Shown here: positions 31,639-39,564 of the stretch, one piece after another
How the letters are laid out: every line of letters begins with the position of its first letter
Numbering within the stretch: position 1 is the stretch's first letter
Source of the DNA: Ancylobacter sp. IITR112
Lineage (GTDB): Bacteria > Pseudomonadota > Alphaproteobacteria > Rhizobiales > Xanthobacteraceae
Direction: 5' to 3'
Length of the DNA stretch: 64,000 nucleotides
NCBI RefSeq assembly: GCF_041415945.1
Contig: NZ_JBGCUS010000001.1
Span: forward strand, 2,418,001-2,482,000
Position numbers and translations under genes: made by a program
The notes under the pieces: generated by a model
The model's database searches: none
What the model was told of the DNA's origin: nothing
Seen by the model: only the letters and a program-made list of their open reading frames with translations

Positions 31639-33797
31639 TGGCGCGCAATCTTCTCCGCATTCAGCAGTTCATGGGGCAGGCGCAGCTGGGCACGGCCGTG
31701 GGCGGCGTTTCCGGCACGCTGGCGGCCGAGGGCGAGGCGCTGGCCGGCACCTCCCGCCGGCTGGCGGCCAAGGCAGACGGCCTCGCCGCCCGCGCCGGCG
31801 AGCTGGCGGGCACAGAGGCGGCACTGAGCGGCAAGCCGAAGCTGCGCCGCACCGGCTCCACCTATTCCGACGCCTTCGACGCGGCGGCGATGCGCACCTA
31901 TGCCGACAAGCTCGACACCAAGCTGTACAGCCAGGCCGACGCGCTCGCCCTGCAACACGAGAACGATCCCGCCGGCCTGCGCGCCAGCTTCGCCACGCTG
32001 AAAGAGCAGATGCTCGGCGCCGACGTGCTGCCGGACCCGGTGGCACGCGCGGCATTCGACAGCGCCTTCTCGCGTGTCGAGCTGGGCTATGTGCGCGCGG
32101 CCGACCGGGCGGCGGCGACGCGGGCGAAGCAGGAACAGGCAGCCGGCGCGGCCGCAGCGCTGACCGCCGCGCAGGCCAATCTTGAGCGGCAGGGCTATGC
32201 GCTGGGCATGGACGAGGACGGCCTGAAAGCCACCGAGACCGAGGCGAAGAAGGTGAGCGACATCGCCGCCCGCGCCGAGGCCTCTGGCGCCATCACGCCC
32301 GGCACGGCGCAGCGCCTCACCAAGACGATCCAGGCCGATCGCGCCACGGCGCACCTGAAAGGCGCCTTCGACCGGCTGGCGCCGGAGGAGCGCAAGCCCT
32401 TCCTGGAAAAGATCGCCGCCGATTTCAAAGAGGGCAAAGGGCTGGCGGGTAAGCTGGACCTTGACGGCTATGAGCGGCTGACCGGCGCTTTCGAACGGCA
32501 GCTCAGTGCCGACAATGTGGCGACCACGCGGGCGGAAACGGCGCTGCGCACCCAGACCGGCGCCATACTGAAACTGGCGAGCGAGGGCTATGGCATCGCC
32601 CCCGAACAGTGGAAGGCGATCGACACCGCCGCCGCCGCCGTGCCCGGCGGCACCGACACGGTGGCCGCGCTGCGGCAGGAAGCCGAGTTCTTCCACACGC
32701 TGGCCTCCCGCTCGCCGGCGGAAGCCGAGGCGGCCATTTCCACGCTGAAGGCGAAGACGACGGAACGTGGCGCCACCACCGTCACCGCCGCGCGCAACCA
32801 GCGCGCCGACGCCTTCCTGAAAACCATGACCGAGGGGCTGAAGGACGATCCTCTCGGCTGGGGCGAGCGCGCCGGCATCGTCACCGTGCCGCAGCTCGAC
32901 TTCGCCGACCCGGCCAGCCTGACCGCGCGCGGCGATGCGGCGGAGGCGGTGGCCGCGCATTACGGCACCCGCCCGGTCTATCTGCGCCCGCAGGAGCGCG
33001 CGGCGCTGGCGCGCAATGTCGAGCAGGGCGGCGACGCCATGCTGTCCGTCGTCAACGGCATCGCCGCCGGCTTCGGCCCGCGCGCGCCCGCCGTGCTGGC
33101 GGAGGTGTCAGCCTCCGCTCCCGTGCTCGCCCATGTCGGCGGTGTGGTGCTGGCGGGCGGCTCGCAAGAACTGGCGGCGGATGTGGCGGAAGCCATCAAG
33201 ATGCGGCGCGACCCCGCCTTCAAGCCGCCGAACTGGAAGCCCCAGCCCTTCCGTGACATGGCGGCCGAGGTGCTTGGCCCGGCCTTTCTCGCCGCGCCGG
33301 ACGCGCTGCGCACGGCGGAGACCACGGCGAAAACCGCCTTTGAGGCCCGCGCCTATCGCAAGGGGCTGGCGCCGAGCCTTGGCGACGACGACAGCAAGGC
33401 CGCGTTTGAGCGCACGCTGCAGGAAGCTGCCGGCGCCACCTTCGACCGCAACGGCGTGCAGTATGGCGGTGTCGCGGACTATCAGGTAGGTGGCCTGTTC
33501 GGCTTCGGCGGGCGCCGCGACAAGGTACTGGTGCCGCCATCGATGAGGGCCGACAAGTTCCCCGATGTTGTTGGCGCCCTGAAGGACGAAGACCTAGGTG
33601 CGGATGCGCCGAAGGCGGCCGACATAGCAGCCGGGCGGCTGGTTGCGATCTCGCCCGGCCGATACCGCCTCGCCCTTGGCGATCCCCAGGGCGACGATCC
33701 ACAGTGGCAGACGGATAGCGCCGGCCGCTATTGGGTGCTCGACCTGAACGCCCTCGCTCCTACCTTGCGCCAGCGTGTTCCGGGAGCTTTCCGATGA
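31638..33797 (+). CDS. Internal virion protein (T7 gp15-like position)
   Basis: 719 residues; start at 31638 (MARNLLRIQQFMGQAQLGTA) overlaps the preceding stop by one base. Long helical Ala/Lys/Glu-rich stretches (TAAQANLERQGYALGMDEDG, then LDLDGYERLTGAFERQLSAD) match the internal core protein type ejected into the cell. The final 100 residues contain strands (YGGVADYQVGGLFGFGGRRD) and a likely globular end. Named by position: gp14-like gene before, large gp16-like genes after. It overlaps the next gene by ATGA. Confidence 0.7.
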   Translation: MARNLLRIQQFMGQAQLGTAVGGVSGTLAAEGEALAGTSRRLAAKADGLAARAGELAGTEAALSGKPKLRRTGSTYSDAFDAAAMRTYADKLDTKLYSQADALALQHENDPAGLRASFATLKEQMLGADVLPDPVARAAFDSAFSRVELGYVRAADRAAATRAKQEQAAGAAAALTAAQANLERQGYALGMDEDGLKATETEAKKVSDIAARAEASGAITPGTAQRLTKTIQADRATAHLKGAFDRLAPEERKPFLEKIAADFKEGKGLAGKLDLDGYERLTGAFERQLSADNVATTRAETALRTQTGAILKLASEGYGIAPEQWKAIDTAAAAVPGGTDTVAALRQEAEFFHTLASRSPAEAEAAISTLKAKTTERGATTVTAARNQRADAFLKTMTEGLKDDPLGWGERAGIVTVPQLDFADPASLTARGDAAEAVAAHYGTRPVYLRPQERAALARNVEQGGDAMLSVVNGIAAGFGPRAPAVLAEVSASAPVLAHVGGVVLAGGSQELAADVAEAIKMRRDPAFKPPNWKPQPFRDMAAEVLGPAFLAAPDALRTAETTAKTAFEARAYRKGLAPSLGDDDSKAAFERTLQEAAGATFDRNGVQYGGVADYQVGGLFGFGGRRDKVLVPPSMRADKFPDVVGALKDEDLGADAPKAADIAAGRLVAISPGRYRLALGDPQGDDPQWQTDSAGRYWVLDLNALAPTLRQRVPGAFR

Positions 33798-35404
33798 GCT
33801 ACTGGTTCGACGACGGGGAACCACAGCCGCTTGTGCCGGAAGACCAGCGCCGGAGGCCCCCGGAACCTGATGTCTCGATCCCGGAAATCCTTCAGGCCGG
33901 CGTCGACCATGCCACCTACATCGCCAATACGGCGGGTGAGGCATGGCTGCGCGAGCGCGCCTATGACGACAGGATCGACGCGGTGTTCAAGGCCACCGGC
34001 GTCCGGCTGGAAAACCCGACGCGCGCTGTCATCACCTCGGGCGAGGCGATAGAGCAGCTGCGAGCCGCCGGCCTGCCTGTCGAGCGAAACGCGCTGAAAA
34101 ACCGTGACGCCGCGATGCAGCTCATGGCGCGCCAGTTCGAGGAGCGGCGGCGCGAACTGGCAGACGGGTTGCCGGACCTTGAGCGGGCCAAGCGCGCCGC
34201 CATCGCCCCCGATCGCAGCATTGAAGACGACATGCGCGCGCTCGACGAGCGCACCCGTGCGGCCTCCGCCCGCGCGCTGGCGGCCGAGAACGTGCCTGCC
34301 GTGATCAAGTGGCCAACCTATCTTGCTGGCGCCATGGCGGGCTCCCTGCGGGCTCCTGAAAACCTTCTCGGGCTTGTCGTCGGTGGGCCAGCGGCGGGAG
34401 CTACGCGCACGGCGGCAGGCGCGATCCTGCGGGCCGGCGTGCGCGAGGCCGTGGTGAACGCGGCGACTGAGACCATGGCGCAGCCGATCATCGCCAAATG
34501 GCGTACCGATCTCGGCGTGCCGGCAAACACGCCGCGCGAAATGCTTGCCGATATCGGCACCGCAGCGCTGTTTGGTGGCATTCTCGGCGGCGGTCTTGAA
34601 GCGGGTGCGCGCGGCCTTCGCGCCTTGAGCCGCCCCGATGCCCCCCCCATCGAGCGCGGCATGGCGGGCGACGACGACGCGCTCATCGCCGCCGTGCGCG
34701 AGGCGGGCGATGCGGCCCCCCCGGAAATCCGCGCCGCCGCAGACGCGTTGGAGGCCGACAGGCTTGTACAGGCGCGCGTGCCGGAAGGCATGGCGCCGGA
34801 CGAAAGCGCACTGCTGCTGTCCGCCGCCATGCGTCGGGCCGAAGAGCCCGATGCCCCGCTGCCGCGCCCGGATGAGCCGGAAACCTACCTGCCAGCGGTG
34901 GCGCCGCCGCCCGATGGTGGCACAGCGCTTGATGGCGCGATTGCGCGGCTGGACGCCGCGCGGCGCGCCTATGACGCGATCCCGGTTGATGATGTCTCTG
35001 CCCGGCGTGCCGCCATGGCCGAGATGGACAATGCCGACGCGGCGCTGCGGGCTCTCGGAGAAGGGCTCGATGATCGCGACCCGGCCATCGGCAAGCTGGG
35101 AGAGTTGGCGAACATTGTCCGCCGCGATCTGCCCGACGCGCGCGGCGGCCAAGGCGGCCCGGAAGAGCTGTTGCGGCTGGAAAACCGCCGCCAGCAGCTG
35201 ATGGGTGAACTGTCGCAGCCGGCGCCGGCGGCCGCGCCAGCCCGGCGCCTGACGCCTTCGGACGACATTTCCGAGAATTACCCCGACATGCCAGTCGCCA
35301 TGGGCGCGGACGGCGGCGTGCGCATGGTGTCGCGCGATGCGCTGGGAAGCGACGCGCCCCGCTTCACCGAACTGGCGGCGGCGGTTGCCGCCTGCCGCGT
35401 CTAG
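33794..35404 (+). CDS. Virion-module protein (internal virion or ejection protein)
   Basis: 536 residues starting MSYWFDDGEPQPLVPEDQRR. A membrane-active segment (about residues 175-280: WPTYLAGAMAGSLRAPENLL, then GTAALFGGILGGGLEAGARG) sits between helical and Pro-rich parts. This is the pattern of the large ejection proteins of T7-like virions, here apparently split over two genes with that at 35414. Start is by ATGA overlap with the previous gene. An antisense reading of 899 codons across it is a GC artefact. Confidence 0.65.
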   Translation: MSYWFDDGEPQPLVPEDQRRRPPEPDVSIPEILQAGVDHATYIANTAGEAWLRERAYDDRIDAVFKATGVRLENPTRAVITSGEAIEQLRAAGLPVERNALKNRDAAMQLMARQFEERRRELADGLPDLERAKRAAIAPDRSIEDDMRALDERTRAASARALAAENVPAVIKWPTYLAGAMAGSLRAPENLLGLVVGGPAAGATRTAAGAILRAGVREAVVNAATETMAQPIIAKWRTDLGVPANTPREMLADIGTAALFGGILGGGLEAGARGLRALSRPDAPPIERGMAGDDDALIAAVREAGDAAPPEIRAAADALEADRLVQARVPEGMAPDESALLLSAAMRRAEEPDAPLPRPDEPETYLPAVAPPPDGGTALDGAIARLDAARRAYDAIPVDDVSARRAAMAEMDNADAALRALGEGLDDRDPAIGKLGELANIVRRDLPDARGGQGGPEELLRLENRRQQLMGELSQPAPAAAPARRLTPSDDISENYPDMPVAMGADGGVRMVSRDALGSDAPRFTELAAAVAACRV

Positions 35405-35413
35405 GAGGCGCTT

Positions 35414-37924
35414 ATGGCATTCCGCGACTGCCTCGACCGCATGGTGAAGGCCAAGGAGATCACGCCGGAGGAGGCCGAAGCCCTCGGCGCCGCCTATGAT
35501 CGCGTGCATCGGACGAAATCTCGCAGCCGCGGCGATGCTGCTGCCGCCGCCGAGGCGCGGGACGATCTGGCCCAGCAGCTGGAAGCCGAGGCGGCGCGGC
35601 GCGCGCGACTGGCCGGCCTGACGGCGGCGACAACCGACCGGCTGCGAAAGGAACTGACCGGATACCGGAATGCCGCCGGGAAGCCCGATGTGGCCGAGGC
35701 CGCTATCCGGGTTCTCGAACATCAGGGGCACACGGGATATTCCTCCGTGGCGGGCCGCGCCAACGCCATCACGGCGCAGGCGCATACGATGATGGAAGGT
35801 ATTCTCGCCACCTTCGATCGCACATGGCTGGCAGGCGCCCGGCGCAACAAGGCGCAGCTCGACAATGTGGCGCGCGAGGCGATGGGCGAAGCGACGGGGG
35901 ATGCGGCCGCCCGAGAGCTGGCACAGGCATGGCAGCGAGCCCATGAATGGCTGCGGGAGCGCTTCAACGCCGCCGGCGGCGCCATCGGGGAACTGAAGAA
36001 CTGGGGATTTCCGCAGGGCCACGACCGTCTGCGGCTGATGCAACAGGGCTATGACGCCTGGGTGGCCTTCATCCGGCCCCGGCTCGATCCGGCCAAGATG
36101 CGCCACCCCCTGACCGGCGAGGCGATGACGGATGCGGAGCTGGACGAGGCGCTGCCGCATGTGTTCGACAGCATCGTTTCGGAGAGCTGGAACGTTCGCG
36201 AGCCGTCGCGCCAGCCGTTCGGCCGTGGCGCGCTGGCGAACCAGCGTGCCGACAGTCGCTTCCTGGCGTTCAAGGATGCCGAAAGCTGGCTTGAGTATCA
36301 GCGGGAGTTCGGCAATCCCGACATCTTCGCCACGATGATGAGCCATATCAACCTGATGGCGCAGGACATCGCGGCGCTTGAAATCCTCGGGCCGAACCCC
36401 GATGCGACTATGGAATGGATGCGCCAAATCATCCGCCAGCAGGCGGGCCTAGCGCAGACCGGCAAGGCGACCCTGACGAAGGTGTCGCCGAAAGCGGCGG
36501 CCGCATGGAGGGAAACAAGCCTCTACGCGCTCGATGGGCTGTGGTCGCAGATCCGGGGAGCGGCCGAGCTTCCCGTGCGCGCATGGTTGGCTGATGCCGG
36601 CGCGGCCGCGCGCAATGTCATCGTGGCGGCGCGCCTTGGCGGCGCGGTCCTTTCGGCCGTGACCACCGATCCGATCATGGCCTCAAGCCTCGCCAAATTC
36701 GACGGGCTGAACGTCACCCGGCTGCTCAAGGGGCTGGCGGGTGAAATCAAGGGGGGCAAAAACGCCCGCATGCGCGGCGTGCGCGCCGGGCTGATCCTTG
36801 ATGACGCGCTGCACGTGCTGCGCGACAGCGCGCGCTGGCACGGCAGTCTTATGGGGCCGGAATGGTCCAAGCGCCTGCCTGACCGGGTGCTGAACATCAC
36901 CGGACTGTCACCCTGGACGCAGGCGATCAAGCATGCGCTCGGCCGCGAGTTTCAGGCCACGGCGGCCGATCACATGGCGAAGGCGTGGGACGCCGTGCCG
37001 GGCGAGTTCCGGCGGATCATGGAGGGCTACGGCATCGGCGCCGACCAGTGGGCGATCATGCAGCGCGCCGCGCCGGAGGACATCGAGGGCGCGCGCTTCT
37101 TGCGGCCGGGCGACATCGCCGGCGTTGACGATCCGGGCGCGCGGCTGGCGGCGGAGCGGTTCACCGAGATGATCCTCGGGGAGACGGAACGGGGTATTCC
37201 TTCCGGCACCCTGCGCGGGCGGGCCTATATGATCGGCCGCACCCGCCCCGGTACCCTGCTGGGCGAACTCACGCGGTCGGCCGCCATGTTCCGCTCCTTC
37301 GGTGTATCGGTCGCGCTGCTGCAGCTGCAGCGCATTGCGCATGAGGTCGGCGCCGGGCGCGGCGCGCGGGGCGGCGCCTATGCCATGGGCACGATGCTCG
37401 CCCTGACGCTGGGCGGCGCCTTCGGCCTCTGGCTGAAGGACGTGACCAAGACCCGCGACCCCCAGCCGGCCGACCGGCTGAGCTTCTGGTGGGCCGCTGC
37501 GGCGCAGGGCGGCGGCATGGGCATCTTCGGCGATTTCCTCTTTGCCGACGCCAACCGCTTCGGCAACTCTCTGGGCTCGACATTGCTTGGGCCGGGCGCC
37601 GCCCTCGTCGAGGATCTGTGGAAGATGTCGGCCGGCAACGCCCAAAAGCTGAGCGAGGGTAAGGAAACCACGCTCGGCGCCGACGCGGTGCGCTTCGCCC
37701 GCAACTATGTGCCCGGCGCCAACATGTGGTTCCTGAATGCCGCCTATCAGCGCATCCTGATGGACCAGTTGCAGTACCTGCTCGACCCCAAGGCGAACGA
37801 CAAGTTCAAGCGGCAGGTTCAGGGCGCCCGGCGCGAGCGCGACCAAGGCTTCTGGTGGGCGCCGGGCGACATGGCGCCCAGCCGCCTGCCGCAGGCGCCG
37901 GCACTGCCGTTCATGGGTCAGTAG
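35414..37924 (+). CDS. Large internal virion / ejection protein (T7 gp16-like position)
   Basis: 836 residues. Helical throughout; KNWGFPQGHDRLRLMQQGYD, HPLTGEAMTDAELDEALPHV and FGNPDIFATMMSHINLMAQD belong to a core protein widespread in T7-virion prophages of alphaproteobacteria. Two hydrophobic segments in the C-terminal third (about residues 655-675 and 695-720) would allow insertion into the inner membrane on ejection. No lytic transglycosylase motif (E-S-x-x-x-P) is visible, unlike T7 gp16. Its last 7 bases overlap a minus-strand gene. Confidence 0.7.
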   Translation: MAFRDCLDRMVKAKEITPEEAEALGAAYDRVHRTKSRSRGDAAAAAEARDDLAQQLEAEAARRARLAGLTAATTDRLRKELTGYRNAAGKPDVAEAAIRVLEHQGHTGYSSVAGRANAITAQAHTMMEGILATFDRTWLAGARRNKAQLDNVAREAMGEATGDAAARELAQAWQRAHEWLRERFNAAGGAIGELKNWGFPQGHDRLRLMQQGYDAWVAFIRPRLDPAKMRHPLTGEAMTDAELDEALPHVFDSIVSESWNVREPSRQPFGRGALANQRADSRFLAFKDAESWLEYQREFGNPDIFATMMSHINLMAQDIAALEILGPNPDATMEWMRQIIRQQAGLAQTGKATLTKVSPKAAAAWRETSLYALDGLWSQIRGAAELPVRAWLADAGAAARNVIVAARLGGAVLSAVTTDPIMASSLAKFDGLNVTRLLKGLAGEIKGGKNARMRGVRAGLILDDALHVLRDSARWHGSLMGPEWSKRLPDRVLNITGLSPWTQAIKHALGREFQATAADHMAKAWDAVPGEFRRIMEGYGIGADQWAIMQRAAPEDIEGARFLRPGDIAGVDDPGARLAAERFTEMILGETERGIPSGTLRGRAYMIGRTRPGTLLGELTRSAAMFRSFGVSVALLQLQRIAHEVGAGRGARGGAYAMGTMLALTLGGAFGLWLKDVTKTRDPQPADRLSFWWAAAAQGGGMGIFGDFLFADANRFGNSLGSTLLGPGAALVEDLWKMSAGNAQKLSEGKETTLGADAVRFARNYVPGANMWFLNAAYQRILMDQLQYLLDPKANDKFKRQVQGARRERDQGFWWAPGDMAPSRLPQAPALPFMGQ

Positions 37925-38202
37925 CCGTACTGCCTGAAGCGCGGCTGCCCGTAGCTGTTGTATTCGCTGCCGAGGGCCCGGTTGCGCTGCTCATATTGCT
38001 GGCGCTCATAGGCGTCGCGCTGCTGCTGGCGCAGATAGGGGCTCTCATAGCGGTTGCCGTAGAGATCGGGCGCGCCGCTCTGGTCGCGAAGATCGTAGCG
38101 GCTGCTGCCGGAGCTGTTGCACCCATAGAGGCTAAGGCACGTTGCCCTTGCCGGCAGGGTTGTGGCGATGGTCAGAAGCAGGGCTGAAAGCAGCGTTTTC
38201 AT
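37918..38202 (-). CDS. Secreted Tyr/Gln/Arg-rich protein on the minus strand inside the late region (moron candidate)
   Basis: 94 residues: signal peptide MKTLLSALLLTIATTLPARA (predicted cleavage after ARA), then a short mature part rich in Tyr, Gln and Arg (YLRQQQRDAYERQQYEQRNR, ending RFRQYGY) with two cysteines (CLSLYGC). It is antisense to the whole late operon and its 3' end overlaps the ejection-protein gene by 7 bases. A good ribosome site is not obvious. An independently transcribed, secreted small protein in a late operon is typical of a lysogenic-conversion gene; function unknown. Confidence 0.7.
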   Translation of the reverse strand: MKTLLSALLLTIATTLPARATCLSLYGCNSSGSSRYDLRDQSGAPDLYGNRYESPYLRQQQRDAYERQQYEQRNRALGSEYNSYGQPRFRQYGY

Positions 38203-38331
38203 GCGACCCCCCGAAAATTTCCACGCCCGGATTATTCACCGGGTCCGCAAGGTACATCAATAAGGTAGTTGTCGCACAGTGGCGGATAACGTACGATTGC
38301 GATGGTGCTCAAAACACCTGATGAAGGCGTG

Positions 38332-38350
38332 CCCGGCGAGCCGGGTTTTT
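38332..38350 (+). terminator. Rho-independent terminator before the antirepressor gene
   Basis: CCCGG-CGAG-CCGGG followed by TTTTT ends rightward transcription after the ejection-protein gene. The stem is only 5 bp with a 4-base loop, so moderate strength is expected. Confidence 0.6.
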
Positions 38351-38361
38351 CTCGTGCGCGA

Positions 38362-38375
38362 ATCGTGCGCACGAT
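38362..38375. promoter_or_regulatory. 14-bp perfect palindrome ATCGTGCGCACGAT
   Basis: Located about 150 bases upstream of the antirepressor ATG and directly after the terminator. Perfect palindromes of this size are typical of dimeric repressor sites; the binding protein is not known. The sequence differs from the TTGCAGA operators of the CI/Cro switch. Confidence 0.45.
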
Positions 38376-38526
38376 CCCCTATGGCGGGGGTGCGACGGGA
38401 TAAGGCACCTCGGTGCTCGAAGAAGTCCGCCTGACCTTCATCAGGTTTTGAGCCCCCGCCGCCCGGTGTGGTCGCAAAAGCCATTCCGGCTGGTGCCGTT
38501 CAACGGCAGCTTGAAGGGGCTTTGCC

Positions 38527-39501
38527 ATGACCACGACGAAACAGCTCACCCAAGTGGAATTCCACGGCGACACGCTGTGGGCGACGGAAATCGACGGCGT
38601 GATCTATGTCGCCGTCAAAGTCATCTGCGACCGGCTCGGTATCGCCTGGCAGAAGCAGCTGGAGCGGATCAAGCGGGACATCATTCTGGCCGAAGGTGTA
38701 ACCATGATGGGTGTACCTTCCCCCGGTGGCGTGCAGGAAACGACCCTTCTGCGCCTCGATCTGGTCAATGGCTGGCTGTTCGGCATCGAAGAGGGGCGCG
38801 TCAAGGACGACGAAACCCGAAATCGGGTGCTGATCTACAAGCGCGAGTGCTACCGCGTGCTGTTCGAGCACTTCTTCGGTGCGACGGCTGCGACAAGGCA
38901 CCCCCATGATACGAACACCTTGCCCGCGCCGCATGACGCCTTCCTGCGCGGCGAGCCGTGGGCGGTGTCGTGGATGAACTCGGCGGTGCAGGTTTCCAGC
39001 CGCATCGAGCGCATGAGCGGGCGGGCGGCGGCGGCGGATTATCTGCGGGCCTGCGGTGTGCCCTTCCTCGACCGTGCGCCGAGCGCGCCCCGGCGGAGCA
39101 TCGATCCGTCGCTGGACGGCCCGGCCTGCCTGCGCCGGCTGCTCGACGCCGCCTGCCGCGGCTCCGACCTGACGGTGCGCGGCGGGCTGCTCGACCTCTT
39201 CGACGGGGCGTTGGCCGAGCACCATCCCGAAATCCACCAGGTGCTGGCGGCCTCGGGCGTGAAAACCTACCGGCAGGATGAAGAGCTCGGCGTCGCCATC
39301 GCCAACCGGCATCCCTTTCTGAGCAACATCTTCCGCGACACGCCCTGGGCGTTCGATCACGCGCGGGCGCTAATGCGGCTACCGGGCGCGCGGCGGATCG
39401 GGCCGCTGAGCTTCCTGCGCCACTCGTCGCGGGCCACCTTCCTGTCGGTGGGCGTGATCGAGGATCAACCCTCGGAAGTGCCATTCCTCGCCACCGCGTG
39501 A
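38527..39501 (+). CDS. P22-type antirepressor N-terminal domain protein
   Basis: 324 residues. The first 120 match the P22_AR_N domain: QVEFHGDTLWATEIDGVIYV, AVKVICDRLGIAWQKQLERI, LLRLDLVNGWLFGIEEGRVK and LIYKRECYRVLFEHFF. In P22 and relatives such proteins bind phage repressors and lift repression. The remaining 200 residues are helical and do not show KilAC or other known domains. Ribosome site ggggc and ATG 38527. Given the apparently non-cleavable repressor at 11313, an antirepressor could be the induction route; that link is inference. Confidence 0.82.
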   Translation: MTTTKQLTQVEFHGDTLWATEIDGVIYVAVKVICDRLGIAWQKQLERIKRDIILAEGVTMMGVPSPGGVQETTLLRLDLVNGWLFGIEEGRVKDDETRNRVLIYKRECYRVLFEHFFGATAATRHPHDTNTLPAPHDAFLRGEPWAVSWMNSAVQVSSRIERMSGRAAAADYLRACGVPFLDRAPSAPRRSIDPSLDGPACLRRLLDAACRGSDLTVRGGLLDLFDGALAEHHPEIHQVLAASGVKTYRQDEELGVAIANRHPFLSNIFRDTPWAFDHARALMRLPGARRIGPLSFLRHSSRATFLSVGVIEDQPSEVPFLATA

Positions 39502-39510
39502 TCGGTTGAC
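39502..39510 (+). promoter_or_regulatory. TCGGTTGAC motif upstream of the tail fibre gene
   Basis: Second intergenic copy of the nonamer seen before capsid and endolysin genes, here 55 bases before the tail fibre start and directly after the antirepressor stop. Confidence 0.4.
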
Positions 39511-39564
39511 CACCCCGCCGAGGCCTCACGCTGCAAGGGCTGAAAACCCGCCGCGTGAGGCCCC

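Larger units (their letters stand above)
38203..38526. other. 324-bp control region between ejection and antirepressor genes
   Basis: It contains the promoter of the minus-strand secreted protein, a rightward terminator (38332-38350), a perfect 14-bp palindrome (38362-38375) and the leader of the antirepressor gene. No ORF is supported here. The close spacing suggests that the antirepressor is transcribed separately from the preceding virion genes. Confidence 0.55.

Noticed and set aside
33728-36427. 899-codon minus-strand open frame
   Set aside because: It is antisense to two clear virion genes with start/stop overlaps typical of the operon; long opposite-strand frames are common in high-GC DNA and this one has Arg/His/Gly-rich shadow composition.
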